Counted from the first letter of the stretch, positions 1 through 9,070 are shown. The stretch: DNA of 64,000 bases from an uncultured Verrucomicrobiota bacterium (GCA_903907995.1 CAIVQH010000001.1:27554-91553), one strand, 5' to 3'. Numbers and translations are program-made. Notes: generated by a model not told the origin, from the letters alone.

Positions 1-233
1 GCCAGGGCATGGACGCGGCCACGCTGAAACGGATCTTCGAGCCGTTTTTCACGACGAAGGAGCCGGGCAAGGGCACCGGCCTGAGCCTGGCCGTGGCCCA
101 CGGGATCATCAAACAGCACGGCGGCGCCATCACCGTCGAAAGCGAACCGGGGAAAGGCACAACGTTCGCCATCTACCTGCCGCCGGCGCGGACGGAGGGT
201 GGCAGCGGACCGGCTACCGAGCTCCGTCAGTAA
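1..233 (+). CDS. Sensor histidine kinase, C-terminal fragment (cut by window start)
   Basis: This is the tail of a two-component sensor kinase; the gene begins before the window and reads in frame from base 3. The visible part is the end of the HATPase_c ATP-binding domain: an F-box (FEPFFTTK) followed by the glycine-rich lid ([20 protein letters not shown]) and the closing strand ending in YLPP. The second glycine of the usual GTGLGL is serine here, which is tolerated in hybrid and PAS-type kinases. A short charged tail follows and no receiver domain is present. The partner regulator is not visible. The next gene is convergent. Confidence 0.9.
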   Translation, partial: QGMDAATLKRIFEPFFTTKEPGKGTGLSLAVAHGIIKQHGGAITVESEPGKGTTFAIYLPPARTEGGSGPATELRQ

Positions 234-282
234 GGCCGTTGCCCGATCCCCGCCGCCACGGCTCCGGCAGCGGAGCGCACGG

Positions 283-1317
283 TCAGCGGGTGTGCTCGAA
301 GAGACCCCGCCATAACGTCTCCGATCGAGCCGCGAGAAACATCAGCGCGGCCCGGGCGGGTGGGTGGAACAACGCCCGTTGCAACCAGGCGGCCCAGCGC
401 AACCGGGAAATGAAGGCGGCGTCGCACGCCTGGCCAAGCTGCTGCCGCATTTGTGTCCAGTCCAATTCGTCCTGGCTAAACCGCAGCAGAGGAGTGATCG
501 CCAGTTCCGCCGACTCGAAGGCCATGGACATGCCATTGCCGGTCACCGGCGGAATCATCGACAGGGAATCACCCGCACACACCTCCCGCTGGCCGAGGGC
601 CTGCCGGGCACGCAGGGAAATGCCTGCGATGGAGCAGAAGGAAGATTCGTCGAAGCGGGCGTGGGTCAGGCGCGTATGGAGTGCCGAACCGGCGGCACCA
701 CGGAGCCAGTCGCGCCAGCGCAGCGCCAGGTCAGGGACCGCCGTCGCACTGCGGAAGAGTCCGCAGACATTGGTCTCGCCGTCCGGCAGCCGGCAAAGGC
801 CGACGTAGCCATCGGGCCCGAAGTGCATTTCCAGATCGGCGGTCAGCCGGACGTCGCGGGCGTGAACTTTCAGGCCGAAGAGCCGCCAGCCTTCGGCCGC
901 CGGTTCCACCCGCCGGCCACTGGCGCGCACAATCCCTTCGCCATACTCGCCCGCCCAACGTTCACCCGTTCGCAGATCCCCGCCGAGCCGCTGAAACTCC
1001 TGGGCGAGCCATTGGTCCAGCGTGAAACGCGAGACACACAGGGCGGCTTCCGGTAGTGGGCGCGCCGCAACGGTCGCAGTCGGCGTGAAGAAGGCCGCGT
1101 TCGTCGCGGCGCAGGCTCCCAGCTGCTTCAGGCCGTCCAGCAGGCCAAGCCGGCCGAGCGAGCCCTGGCCGCGGCCGCTGATGAACTCGCCACAGACCCG
1201 GTGTCGCGGATACTGTCCGGCCTCCCAGACCGTGACCGGCACCCCGCGCTGGCGCAGGCCAATGCCGAGCGTCAACCCGGCCAGTCCGCCGCCCACGATG
1301 GTGATGGGCCTAGCCAT
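283..1317 (-). CDS. FAD-dependent oxidoreductase (geranylgeranyl-reductase / aromatic hydroxylase-like)
   Basis: The 344-residue protein opens with a Rossmann dinucleotide motif (ITIVGGGLAGLTLG, residues about 5-18). A later GD-containing block (CAGDSLSMIPPVTGNGMSMA) is the second FAD-binding segment of group A flavoprotein monooxygenases and of the geranylgeranyl reductase family. The ATG at 1317 is chosen because the Rossmann motif follows directly and it overlaps the methyltransferase stop by 8 bases; longer in-frame extensions have no conserved content. It is third in a tight operon after a type III polyketide synthase and a methyltransferase. That order resembles the srsABC phenolic-lipid cluster of Streptomyces, where the flavoprotein hydroxylates the ring. 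The hydroxylase role is inferred from context; a prenyl-chain reductase is the alternative. Confidence 0.8.
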   Translation of the reverse strand: MARPITIVGGGLAGLTLGIGLRQRGVPVTVWEAGQYPRHRVCGEFISGRGQGSLGRLGLLDGLKQLGACAATNAAFFTPTATVAARPLPEAALCVSRFTLDQWLAQEFQRLGGDLRTGERWAGEYGEGIVRASGRRVEPAAEGWRLFGLKVHARDVRLTADLEMHFGPDGYVGLCRLPDGETNVCGLFRSATAVPDLALRWRDWLRGAAGSALHTRLTHARFDESSFCSIAGISLRARQALGQREVCAGDSLSMIPPVTGNGMSMAFESAELAITPLLRFSQDELDWTQMRQQLGQACDAAFISRLRWAAWLQRALFHPPARAALMFLAARSETLWRGLFEHTR

Positions 1318-2014
1318 GGCGTAGCGCGGTAAAACATTGGCTGAAGAGGCCCGCCGGCTGGTCGCCCAGTTTCCAACCCGTGTTCTCCGGCCAGAGCCGG
1401 GAGAGTTCACCCGTCACGAAGCCCGCCCGCACGCTCACGACGGCGTCGTGTCGCGTGACCGCATTACATCCGATAAGCCCGAGCAGCCGTGAGGCCGTCA
1501 GCGCGAGCGTGGCCCGGCGGGGCTCGCACGCGAGAAAGAGCGATGTCCGTGAGGCGGCCAGCCGTAGCAGGGCGCGCAGCCGATCCTCGGCCAAGTGATG
1601 GAGGAACAGGTTGGCGAACATCACATCCGCCGGCGGAGCCGGCGTCTCAAACCAATCAAACACATCCGACTCCGCGACCTGAACCGACCAATTGAGTGCG
1701 GCAAACGCGCGCGGGGTTTCAGGTGAAAGCAGGTTCTGACGGTCGATCAGCATGAGCTCGCCCGCGACGCCGAAAGCCGACCAGCGGCGGGCCAGTTCCA
1801 AAGCCAGACTCCCGTCGCCCGCGCCGAGTTCGACCACGCGCAGCGGCCGGCCCGGAACCGGTTTACCGGCAAATTGGTGGCGGAATGCCCGCGACAGGAT
1901 GCCCGCGTGCCCCATGATGAAATTGAGCCGGCGCAGATCGGCGCGGGAACCGGCCGCCTTCGGGTCGGCGGCCGGCAGTTCATCCAGCAGCTCCGGTTCG
2001 AGACGTCGCTCCAT
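1310..2014 (-). CDS. Class I SAM-dependent methyltransferase
   Basis: The 234-residue protein carries the SAM-binding motif I (VVELGAGDGS, residues about 60-69), an acidic end of strand 2 (LMLIDRQ) and a motif-II-like strand (ADVMFANLFLHHL), so it is a Rossmann-fold methyltransferase. It begins 3 bases after the polyketide synthase stop and overlaps the next gene by 8 bases, so the three are probably translated together. By analogy with SrsB it could methylate the polyketide ring, but the substrate cannot be read from the sequence. The N-terminal 40 residues are rich in charged residues and match no motif I know. Confidence 0.85.
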   Translation of the reverse strand: MERRLEPELLDELPAADPKAAGSRADLRRLNFIMGHAGILSRAFRHQFAGKPVPGRPLRVVELGAGDGSLALELARRWSAFGVAGELMLIDRQNLLSPETPRAFAALNWSVQVAESDVFDWFETPAPPADVMFANLFLHHLAEDRLRALLRLAASRTSLFLACEPRRATLALTASRLLGLIGCNAVTRHDAVVSVRAGFVTGELSRLWPENTGWKLGDQPAGLFSQCFTALRHG

Positions 2015-2017
2015 GGT

Positions 2018-3076
2018 TTACTCCACCTGCAACAGTGCGCCATGGCAGCTGAATCCCGCCCCGAACGACGAGAGCCACCACCAGCCGCCGGGCGCATTCG
2101 CGGCGAGCGCCCGCTCCAGCACGAACAGCACGAAGGGGCTGCTGAGGTTGCCATAGTCACGCAGCACACCGGCGCTCCAGGCCAGGTCGGATTCGCCGAG
2201 TACCAGCCGGGTTTGCAGGGCGGCGAGCACTTCGCGCCCCCCCGCGTGGAGGATCCAGGCCGTGATATCCGCCCGGTCCAGTCCGGCGCGTTCGAGCACT
2301 TCCTTGAGGAGGTCCGCCTCGTGCCGGGCCGCCAGCGCCGGCACTTCACGGGTGAGAATGTTTCGCAGCATCCCGCCGCGCTGCTCGAACCGGAGACCGT
2401 CCCGGTCAGCCGGGCTGTGGATGCTTCCCGTCGTTTTCCATTCCACCCGGCGGGCATGGGCGGCTGGCTCGGCGGACAGCACGGCCGCGCCGGCACCATC
2501 ACCAAAGAGGCACGCGCTGATGAGCACGCCGGGATCATTGTCGAGGTAGAAGGCCGCACTGCACACTTCGACACAGACGGACAGGACATGCTTCGCGCGC
2601 TTCGCCGTCAGCAGGGCCTCCGCAGTGCGCCAGTTCGGCAGCGCCGCGCCGCAACCCTGTCCCACCAGATCCAGCGCCACGACATCCGGTCGCAGTCCCA
2701 GCCGTTCGCCCACATAGCTGGTGAGCCCCGGACAGAGGTAACCCGTGCAGGTGCTGACCAGCACCGCATCGATGTCTGCGGCGGTGAGGCGGGCGGCGAT
2801 GAGGGCGCGTTCGGCCGCCTGCGTGGCCAGGGCCGGGGCGTGCAGGGCGAAGCGGGCGTGCAAGGCGTCGGGTGTCAGCACGAACGCCTCATCCCAGTCC
2901 TTCACGGCCGCATAACGGGTGGCGATGCCGTTCTGGCCGGTGAGCACCCGGCGCAACAGTGCCTGCGCCCGGCTGTCGAGCTGGGAGAACTGCGGGGCGC
3001 CTTGAAAGGCGTCCCAGCATTCCGCCTGCGTGATGCGGCGGGTCGGCACGGCAGTTCCAAGTCCGGTCAGGAACAT
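2018..3076 (-). CDS. Type III polyketide synthase (chalcone/stilbene synthase-like)
   Basis: The 352-residue length is normal for the family. The catalytic triad is visible: Cys142 in DLVGQGCGAALPNW, His277 in WILHAGGRE and Asn310 in YGNLSSPFVLF. The GFGPG-type loop near the C-terminus reads SSFGAGFSCHG. The enzyme condenses an acyl-CoA starter with malonyl-CoA units into pyrones, resorcinols or phloroglucinols. It is the first gene of a three-gene operon with a methyltransferase and an FAD enzyme. The expected product is a membrane phenolic lipid or quinone-like compound, by analogy with the actinobacterial srs cluster. The ATG at 3076 starts directly at the conserved N-terminal strand. Confidence 0.93.
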   Translation of the reverse strand: MFLTGLGTAVPTRRITQAECWDAFQGAPQFSQLDSRAQALLRRVLTGQNGIATRYAAVKDWDEAFVLTPDALHARFALHAPALATQAAERALIAARLTAADIDAVLVSTCTGYLCPGLTSYVGERLGLRPDVVALDLVGQGCGAALPNWRTAEALLTAKRAKHVLSVCVEVCSAAFYLDNDPGVLISACLFGDGAGAAVLSAEPAAHARRVEWKTTGSIHSPADRDGLRFEQRGGMLRNILTREVPALAARHEADLLKEVLERAGLDRADITAWILHAGGREVLAALQTRLVLGESDLAWSAGVLRDYGNLSSPFVLFVLERALAANAPGGWWWLSSFGAGFSCHGALLQVE

Positions 3077-3147
3077 GGGCTACCCTAGCACAGGGGCGGC
3101 CGAAGGTCAGCCCGGTTTGGCTCCGGTGTTTCCCTACCGGGGAATCG

Positions 3148-4008
3148 TCAGAGCAGCCGGCCGAAGTTGGTAGCCACCCACGCGATCAGCAGCGCCACGC
3201 CTACGCCGGCCAGCAGCAGCAGCGCGAGGCTGCCCCACCAGCTCAGCGGCATCCGCAGCGGCGAGCCGCCGGGGCCGGCCTCCTTGCGCACATATGCCCG
3301 GCCGGCGATGAGCAGGGTGGCGGCGGCGACCAGCAGCAGGGAGGAAACGATGAGGCGGCCGTTGAGCCGGTCCCAGAACGCTTCCTCGGCCATCGCCGCC
3401 CCGCGCAGCGTGGCCAGCGCACCGAGCGTGCCCCAGACCCAGGCGGTGAACGCCACCGTGCGGCCCGTGGCCAGCGAGGCCACCGAGAAGCTCAGCGCGA
3501 ACACGGCGAAAGGGAACGCGAACACCAGCCCGTAGAGCAGCTCCGGCTGCCGCAGCTCAAAGCCCGTCAGGCCGCTGTCGAGAAACACCCGCACGAGGAT
3601 GTCGGCCAGGTTCGCGTTCAGCGCGAAGACGTTGGCCACCGTCAGCAGCAAAAGCCCGCCCCCGCCCACCGCCAGGCGCGCGGCGAAACGCCGGCCACGC
3701 GGCACGGGCAGCGCGAAGGTGAACTCCTCGCAGCCGGCCACCACATCCGCGCCGCCAAATGACGGCCCGGCGACGAGGGCATAGGCGGCGCCGAGCATCA
3801 GAATCCAGAGGGGATGCACCACCAGCGGCAGCAGCCACACGGCGGCAATCCAGGCGAGGATGAAAAACAGCAGCAGCCGGGCGTGGGCGAACCATTCGCT
3901 CCAGAGCAGAGCGCGCCAGACCCGCCAGTCGGACCACACGCGCTCCGCCGGCATTTCGGGCGGGGCTTCAGCCACGAGGTTCAGGGCGGAATCGGTCGGA
4001 CTGGGCAT
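3148..4008 (-). CDS. Polytopic membrane protein, ABC-2 permease-like
   Basis: The 286-residue protein has an N-terminal hydrophilic stretch of about 35 residues and then six or seven hydrophobic segments, for example LLLFFILAWIAAVWLLPLVV, GLVFAFPFAVFALSFSVASL, LIVSSLLLVAAATLLIAG and SLALLLLAGVGVALLIAWV. The layout (cytoplasmic start, first helix pair, VAGCEEFTFALPVPRGRRFAARL loop) resembles ABC-2 type transport permeases, where that loop follows the second helix. No ATPase gene lies next to it in the window, so function is unassigned. It ends 71 bases before the polyketide synthase start and follows the pseudopilin gene by 15 bases, so it could belong to either transcription unit. Confidence 0.6.
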   Translation of the reverse strand: MPSPTDSALNLVAEAPPEMPAERVWSDWRVWRALLWSEWFAHARLLLFFILAWIAAVWLLPLVVHPLWILMLGAAYALVAGPSFGGADVVAGCEEFTFALPVPRGRRFAARLAVGGGGLLLLTVANVFALNANLADILVRVFLDSGLTGFELRQPELLYGLVFAFPFAVFALSFSVASLATGRTVAFTAWVWGTLGALATLRGAAMAEEAFWDRLNGRLIVSSLLLVAAATLLIAGRAYVRKEAGPGGSPLRMPLSWWGSLALLLLAGVGVALLIAWVATNFGRLL

Positions 4009-4023
4009 GCGCGGGACGCCGGT

Positions 4024-4782
4024 TTAGGGATTGGCCGGCGGGTTGTCCGTATAAAAGTCCCACGGATAATCCATCGGCTTTGGCGGCGAGGTGCCTGTCT
4101 GTTGGGGGGTGCTGCGAAAGATTTTCCGCGTCACCACGGCACCGTCTCGCTGCGCCCGGAAGGTCCGGCCCTCATAGTCCGCAAAGGGCCGGTGGTCGAT
4201 GGAGTTGTGATCCGTGGCGGTGCGCACCCCATGGAGCTGGCAGACGGCGATGCCACTCTGGTTGCCCTGCGCGCTGAGCTTCTGCCAGACGGTTTTGGCC
4301 CAGCCGAGCGGATGCAGATAGGAGAACTGCACGCTCTCCTTCTTGTCGGCGATCTCCGCCTGCCAGGAGCCCGCCTCGGGATCCCCGAGATTGCCCTCGC
4401 TGTCCGGCTCCTGGGAGGCGTTGGCCAGGTTGCCCCAGGCCTGGTTGGTCTGTCCCTTGGAGTTGCGGGTCAGCTTGACGGCGGGGTCGGAGGGGCAGAG
4501 CAGCGTCCTGCCCGTGCCGAGCAGCGCCGGCCGCTGGGTGAGCCGGGTCATGGACCGGGGCCGGCGGCCGGCATCCTGGGTGTAGATCTCCACCGCGAGC
4601 GCGATCTGGTGGAGATTTCCGAGGCAGGTGGCCTGCTGGGCGCGGATCCGGGCGTTGGCGAGCGTGGAGGCCAGCAGGGTGGCCAGCACGCCGAGGATGG
4701 CGATGACCGTCAGCAGTTCGATGAGCGTGAAGGCGCAGCACGGATTCCTGGAGGGGTAACGATGGTGATGGCGCAGCTTCAC
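4024..4782 (-). CDS. Type II secretion-like pseudopilin (prepilin N-terminal methylation domain)
   Basis: The N-terminus contains the prepilin peptidase site and hydrophobic helix (CA-FTLIELLTVIAILGV), followed by ARIRAQQATCLGNLHQIALA, as in the abundant verrucomicrobial and planctomycetal short pseudopilins. The remainder is a globular domain with a CPSDP segment. I start it at the GTG at 4782 because its TGA-overlapping GTGA joins the stop of the upstream beta-propeller gene, leaving a leader of about 15 residues; an ATG at 4830 would lie inside the upstream gene. The protein is 252 residues. It probably sits in an inner-membrane pseudopilus or acts as an exported anchored protein. Confidence 0.85.
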   Translation of the reverse strand: MKLRHHHRYPSRNPCCAFTLIELLTVIAILGVLATLLASTLANARIRAQQATCLGNLHQIALAVEIYTQDAGRRPRSMTRLTQRPALLGTGRTLLCPSDPAVKLTRNSKGQTNQAWGNLANASQEPDSEGNLGDPEAGSWQAEIADKKESVQFSYLHPLGWAKTVWQKLSAQGNQSGIAVCQLHGVRTATDHNSIDHRPFADYEGRTFRAQRDGAVVTRKIFRSTPQQTGTSPPKPMDYPWDFYTDNPPANP

Positions 4783-7019
4783 GGATGGATTGGGACATGC
4801 TCCAGGCCCTGACCGGCACCGGGCAGCCATAGCCCGGTCCTGGGCGAGGCGTCGGCGTGGCTCCAGTCGAACAACAGCGAAGGCACGCGCTCCCCCGAGC
4901 CGAGAGGGTGCAACGCGGCCGAATCGGTGGCGTCGTAGAATAGGAAGGCATCGCCGGCCGGCACGACCAGCAGGTCGCCAAACGCCTGCAGATCCTCGGC
5001 GGGCGCGGCGAGCGGCAGCGTGGCGTAATGCTCAAAGGTTCCGGCCGTGCTCACCGCCCAGCTTTCCAGCGCGGGCACGTCGTTCGTGGTGGCCCCGGGC
5101 ACGCCGAGCAGCACGCCGCCATCCGCCCTTACGAGCAGGGGTTGCGGCCACTGGTCCGACCGGCGCAACGAGGCGACCAGGCTAGCCTGCACGCCGTCGT
5201 AAGCCAGCGCGTGCAGATACGGCGTGGAGTCGTCGGCATTGGTCGGGTTCTGACCCGCCGCATAGACGAGCTGGCCGCCATGCGAGAGACCCTGGAGCCG
5301 GCCGGGGAACTCCACGGGCACCCGCACCACGGGGTTCGTCGCGTCGGCAAAATCCAGCACGTCGAGGAAATGCCGGGTTTCCCAGGCGCCGGGCTGCCAG
5401 TAGTTGAGGAAGAGGATGGAGCCGGTCCCGTTGCCAACGGGCGTCACCTGGTTGGTGGTCGGCTGGTAGGTCGTCACGTCATGGCTGACGTAGAGCTTGC
5501 CGTCCGCCGCGAAGGTGTCGCTGTAGCCGCTCCAGCCACTGTCACCGAGCTGGGTGGTCGAAACCAGCCGCGGAGCCGCGGCATCCGTCACGTCGAACGC
5601 GAGGAACAGTCGGGTCTGGCTGCCCCACCAGGTCAACGAGTTCCAGAAGACCGGGACTACCGACGGCGTCAGGCCCGTGGCGAAACCCGAGCTGTTGCCG
5701 ATGAAGCTGATGGCCCCTCCATTCAGGGTAAAACCCGGGAAACTCAGGATCGGCCCGCGATAAACGGGTCCGCTGCCGTCGGCGCGCTCGGTCCACACCA
5801 CCACGCCATCCTGCGGCCAGCGCGCCACCAGCGGCGCACCATAATAATTGGTCGGGTTGTCCAGCGTGGTCTGGCCGGTCACCGCGAGCGTGTTGGTCCC
5901 GGCTTCGATGACGCTCAGCCGCAGCAGGCCCGGCACGCGGACCGAGGTCCAGTTGGTGGCAGTCACCCAGTTTGTCATCAGCAGCGGTGGCTGCGGAATC
6001 TCGTGGATCTGCACGACCTCGTTGGTGACCAGCAGCGGCGGCTGCGACGTGAAAATCTTCCGCTCAAAGATGTTGGTTTGCGGCGGCTGCGGAAGGGGAT
6101 TCCCGGGGATCGGCGGGAACACGATGATGTTGGTGACCGTCACATAGCTGACCAGCGGCGGCTGCGGAATGGTCTCGACCACGGTGTTGGTCACCGATTC
6201 CTGCACCGGCGGCTGCGGCACCTTCTGCACGATCTGGTTGGAGACTGTGACCGGGTCGTTGCGCCAGGAATCAGCGCGCGACTGGACCAGGTAGAGGCGG
6301 CCCGCGTGGAGATCGGCCCCGACCACCGGGGCGGCTTCCAGTGAAAGAGTGGCCAGCGGAGTTTCGGGGTCGGCGGTGCTGGTGAGCGTGAGCTGGGGCG
6401 GTTGGGCATCCCCTGCACGCAGCTGCAGGAGCTGGTCGCCGGCGACGAACACCCAGTCCACCGGTGACACGGCTTCCGTCGGAGCACCTTCCGACCAGGC
6501 GTTGAGCACCAGTTGGCCCGGTGCGGTCAGATTTCCCAAAGCCATCGTGGCGACGCCGGTGCTGGTGCTGCTGGCAAAGGTTTGCGGCGCAACTGCCGTG
6601 CCGCCGCTATCCGCCTGTTTGGAGGGCGCAAAAGTCCTCACGCCGGCAAAGAAGGAGGCGGGCAAGCCCAGCTCGCTCTCGCTCTCGTCGTGTACGCGGA
6701 AGATTTCCGTGGCGGCATTGCCATCGCCCAACGGCAGCGTGAACGTGAGTTCACCGCTCGTGCCGTCGCTCCATTGCACCGCGCGTGGCGTCCAGGTGCC
6801 ACTTTGCGCGCGCGGCCGGCCTTCGAGCGTCACCCGGCGGTGCCCGGGAGGGACATGCACCGTCACAACCAGATCCTCGCCCGCCGCCCGGATGCCGGTG
6901 ACCGCCGTCGGGACGGGTGCGACCGCGGCCGCGCTGGCGACCGCCACCTCCGCCCCGCAGACCGGCGTGGCCGACGCAAGCAGCGCGGCGAGCAGGGTGA
7001 TGGGGGGCAGCGGTTTCAT
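4779..7019 (-). CDS. Secreted beta-propeller-like protein with PQPP repeats
   Basis: The 746-residue protein has a Sec signal peptide (MKPLPPITLLAALLASATPVCGAE). An N-terminal sandwich-like region is followed by a proline-rich repeat block at residues 259-350, where VTN and PQPP units recur five times. The C-terminal half shows propeller-type strands such as LFLAFDVTDAAAPRLVST and LDVLDFADATNPVVRV, typical of LVIVD/C-terminal beta-propeller exported proteins. It lies 124 bases after the anti-sigma factor gene and is translationally coupled (GTGA) to the pseudopilin. The ATG at 7019 is preferred over an upstream ATG because the signal peptide starts there. Its ligand is unknown; the sigma/anti-sigma context suggests it is either a sensor partner or a regulated output. 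Confidence 0.75.
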   Translation of the reverse strand: MKPLPPITLLAALLASATPVCGAEVAVASAAAVAPVPTAVTGIRAAGEDLVVTVHVPPGHRRVTLEGRPRAQSGTWTPRAVQWSDGTSGELTFTLPLGDGNAATEIFRVHDESESELGLPASFFAGVRTFAPSKQADSGGTAVAPQTFASSTSTGVATMALGNLTAPGQLVLNAWSEGAPTEAVSPVDWVFVAGDQLLQLRAGDAQPPQLTLTSTADPETPLATLSLEAAPVVGADLHAGRLYLVQSRADSWRNDPVTVSNQIVQKVPQPPVQESVTNTVVETIPQPPLVSYVTVTNIIVFPPIPGNPLPQPPQTNIFERKIFTSQPPLLVTNEVVQIHEIPQPPLLMTNWVTATNWTSVRVPGLLRLSVIEAGTNTLAVTGQTTLDNPTNYYGAPLVARWPQDGVVVWTERADGSGPVYRGPILSFPGFTLNGGAISFIGNSSGFATGLTPSVVPVFWNSLTWWGSQTRLFLAFDVTDAAAPRLVSTTQLGDSGWSGYSDTFAADGKLYVSHDVTTYQPTTNQVTPVGNGTGSILFLNYWQPGAWETRHFLDVLDFADATNPVVRVPVEFPGRLQGLSHGGQLVYAAGQNPTNADDSTPYLHALAYDGVQASLVASLRRSDQWPQPLLVRADGGVLLGVPGATTNDVPALESWAVSTAGTFEHYATLPLAAPAEDLQAFGDLLVVPAGDAFLFYDATDSAALHPLGSGERVPSLLFDWSHADASPRTGLWLPGAGQGLEHVPIHP

Positions 7020-7143
7020 GAGCCGGACAGTGTGCCCATAAGTGTATGGCGCAGACCATACGGATGCAAGCCAACAGCGGGACGAACTGGCAGGATGGTT
7101 CATAAGCAATGCGGGATGGGAGTGCGGTGAAACGAAATTGGCC

Positions 7144-8448
7144 TCAGTTTTTGCCCGGAGGCGGCATGGCCACGACGGCGCCGGTGGGCACGGTGATGGA
7201 GCCGGCAGTTTCCGTGGGCTCGGTGGTGATAAAGAACGCGCCGGGGGCGTTGCTCCACGCGTGGATGGGGATCACGGTCGTCCCGAGGTTGGCGACGCTG
7301 TTGCCCACGTTGTAAAAGAAGGAAATGCCCGCCGAATCGGTGACATGCTGCCAGACCACGTAGTTCGCGCTGGCGATCGGGGTGCCACTGGAAAGGACGA
7401 ACGCCCCGATGCCGGTATCCGGATTGATGAACCCGAGCGGCTGCCCGTTGTTGAGCTGCAGCGAAGCCGTCGAGGCGACGCTGTTGGTGGGTGTGGCCGA
7501 GGCAGCCACGGTTGACGTGGTGCTCGTTGACGTGGTGGACGGCGTGGACGTCGCTGGCGTGGGCGTTGTCGTCGCGGACGCGACCTCTGTATTGGGCGTG
7601 GATGGGGTTGTCGCCGGGACAGTGATGGAGCTGGAAGTCGGAGTGGTTGCCGCCACGGTGGGTTCGTGTGCGGTCGCCAGCCGGTTCGTCGCCGGCGCAA
7701 CTCCGGTATTCGCCGGTGCGGGAAGCTGGCCGGTGGCCAGTTGGGCCAGGGTTTCGGGCAGGGACTGGAGACTGGGCGGCGGCAGTTCCGCGCTGTTCGT
7801 GCCGACGAGCTGGAAGACATGCAGCCGGGTCACGCCGTCCGGCAACACCATCTGCTGCGTGAGCACCTGGTTCAGGGCGGACACCTGCGAGGCGAGCAGG
7901 TTCACCCGCTGCCGCAGCCGGACGACCTCGGCCTGCGCGACCGCCGTGGCCGGGGCGGGCGGGTTCGTCAATCCGCCGGAAGCGGGGAGCGGCATCACTT
8001 CCTGGATCACGATGTGGTTGGTCACGAAGAGGATGGGCGCATCCGCCGACGGCGCGGTCCCCAGTACCACGGCAGGGTCCGCTTCCGGCTTCGCTGGCGC
8101 CGCCAGCCATTGGTGCAGAAACGCACCCAGCGCAATACAGGCGGCCGCTGCCAGCGTACGCAGCCCCCAGGCACGCACCCCTCTCGGGAACGCCAGCAGC
8201 GGCGCCTCAGAAGCCTTCACCTCGGCGGCGATCCGACCCCACACCCGCATCGGGGCCGGCGCGGCCGGCTCCGCCAGCACGAGGGCATCCACATTGCCCT
8301 GCAGCTCGCGGACCAACGCGCGCAGGGCGGGGTCCGCCGCCAGTTTCCGTTCGAAGTCGCGGCGTTCCGCCGGCGGGAGCAGTTCCAGCACGTAGAGGCT
8401 GGCCTGTTCCCCGGCCGGGGTGTCCTGAAGGTTGCGGGCGCTATTCAT
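7144..8448 (-). CDS. Anti-sigma factor, RskA-like, with long Ser/Thr-rich periplasmic region
   Basis: The 434-residue protein has an N-terminal cytoplasmic anti-sigma domain (LYVLELLPPAERRDFERKL, the RskA-type helical start), one membrane segment at about residues 96-114 (LRTLAAAACIALGAFLHQWL) and a large periplasmic part. That part holds a coiled region (VVRLRQRVNLLASQVSALNQ), a Ser/Thr/Ala-rich linker of about 80 residues, and a C-terminal domain resembling the RskA extracytoplasmic domain (NNGQPLGFINPD ... GAFVLSSG). Its ATG at 8448 overlaps the sigma factor stop by 8 bases, the standard arrangement for an ECF sigma factor and its antagonist. It would hold the sigma factor at the membrane until released by proteolysis. 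Confidence 0.85.
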   Translation of the reverse strand: MNSARNLQDTPAGEQASLYVLELLPPAERRDFERKLAADPALRALVRELQGNVDALVLAEPAAPAPMRVWGRIAAEVKASEAPLLAFPRGVRAWGLRTLAAAACIALGAFLHQWLAAPAKPEADPAVVLGTAPSADAPILFVTNHIVIQEVMPLPASGGLTNPPAPATAVAQAEVVRLRQRVNLLASQVSALNQVLTQQMVLPDGVTRLHVFQLVGTNSAELPPPSLQSLPETLAQLATGQLPAPANTGVAPATNRLATAHEPTVAATTPTSSSITVPATTPSTPNTEVASATTTPTPATSTPSTTSTSTTSTVAASATPTNSVASTASLQLNNGQPLGFINPDTGIGAFVLSSGTPIASANYVVWQHVTDSAGISFFYNVGNSVANLGTTVIPIHAWSNAPGAFFITTEPTETAGSITVPTGAVVAMPPPGKN

Positions 8449-9070
8449 GGCGGTCCTTGAGCAGTTGCCGCAGGGCGAGCATGCCGCGGCGGATACGGGC
8501 TTTGATGGTGCCCAGCGGTTCCCCCGTGGTGCGGGCGATCTCCTCCTGGGTGCAGCCGCGCCAGAAGGCGAGCTCGATGGCCTGTCGTTGTTCGGCGGGA
8601 AGCTTTCCAAGCGCCCGCACGATGTGCCCGGTCGTCTCGGCCCCGGCCACGCAGGTGAAACCGTCGTCGGTGTCCGGCGCGACCGTGCCGGTCGCCTCCC
8701 GATAGCCGCTGAACGCCACGTTCTGCCGGGAACGGCGCCGGAGCCGGTCCAGCGCCAGCCCGCGGGCGATCATCACCATCCAGGTGAACGGGCCCGACTT
8801 GGCGGCGTCGTAGTTCCGCGCCCGCCGCCAGAGCTGCACAAAGGTGTCTTGCAGCGCCTCCTCCGCCTCCTGCGGGTCGCCGAGCATCCGCCTCAGCAGC
8901 GCGAGCAGCGGGCCGCCCCGCCGGCGATACAGTTCCGCCAGCGCGCCGGAATGCCCCGCCGCCAGTTCCCCCAGCAACCGGGCATCCTCGGCCAGGTCCG
9001 CCACTTCCGCCGGCAGCGCCGGAGACGGGTCGACCCCGGGGAACGGGATCGGTTGTTCGGAGGGGGACAT
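8441..9070 (-). CDS. ECF RNA polymerase sigma factor (SigK-like)
   Basis: The 209-residue protein has region 2 (DPQEAEEALQDTFVQLWRRA, then the -10 recognition helix FTWMVMIARGLALDRLRRR) and region 4 (LGKLPAEQRQAIELAFWRG, TQEEIARTTGEPLGTIKARI), the helix-turn-helix for -35 recognition. The loop between them is long, as in SigK-type ECF factors that pair with RskA anti-sigma factors. The ATG at 9070 is preferred to an upstream start because the upstream extension is encoded by an intergenic repeat. The following gene is the overlapping anti-sigma factor. Its own operon is the likeliest target, but no promoter motif could be confirmed by eye. Confidence 0.92.
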   Translation of the reverse strand: MSPSEQPIPFPGVDPSPALPAEVADLAEDARLLGELAAGHSGALAELYRRRGGPLLALLRRMLGDPQEAEEALQDTFVQLWRRARNYDAAKSGPFTWMVMIARGLALDRLRRRSRQNVAFSGYREATGTVAPDTDDGFTCVAGAETTGHIVRALGKLPAEQRQAIELAFWRGCTQEEIARTTGEPLGTIKARIRRGMLALRQLLKDRHE

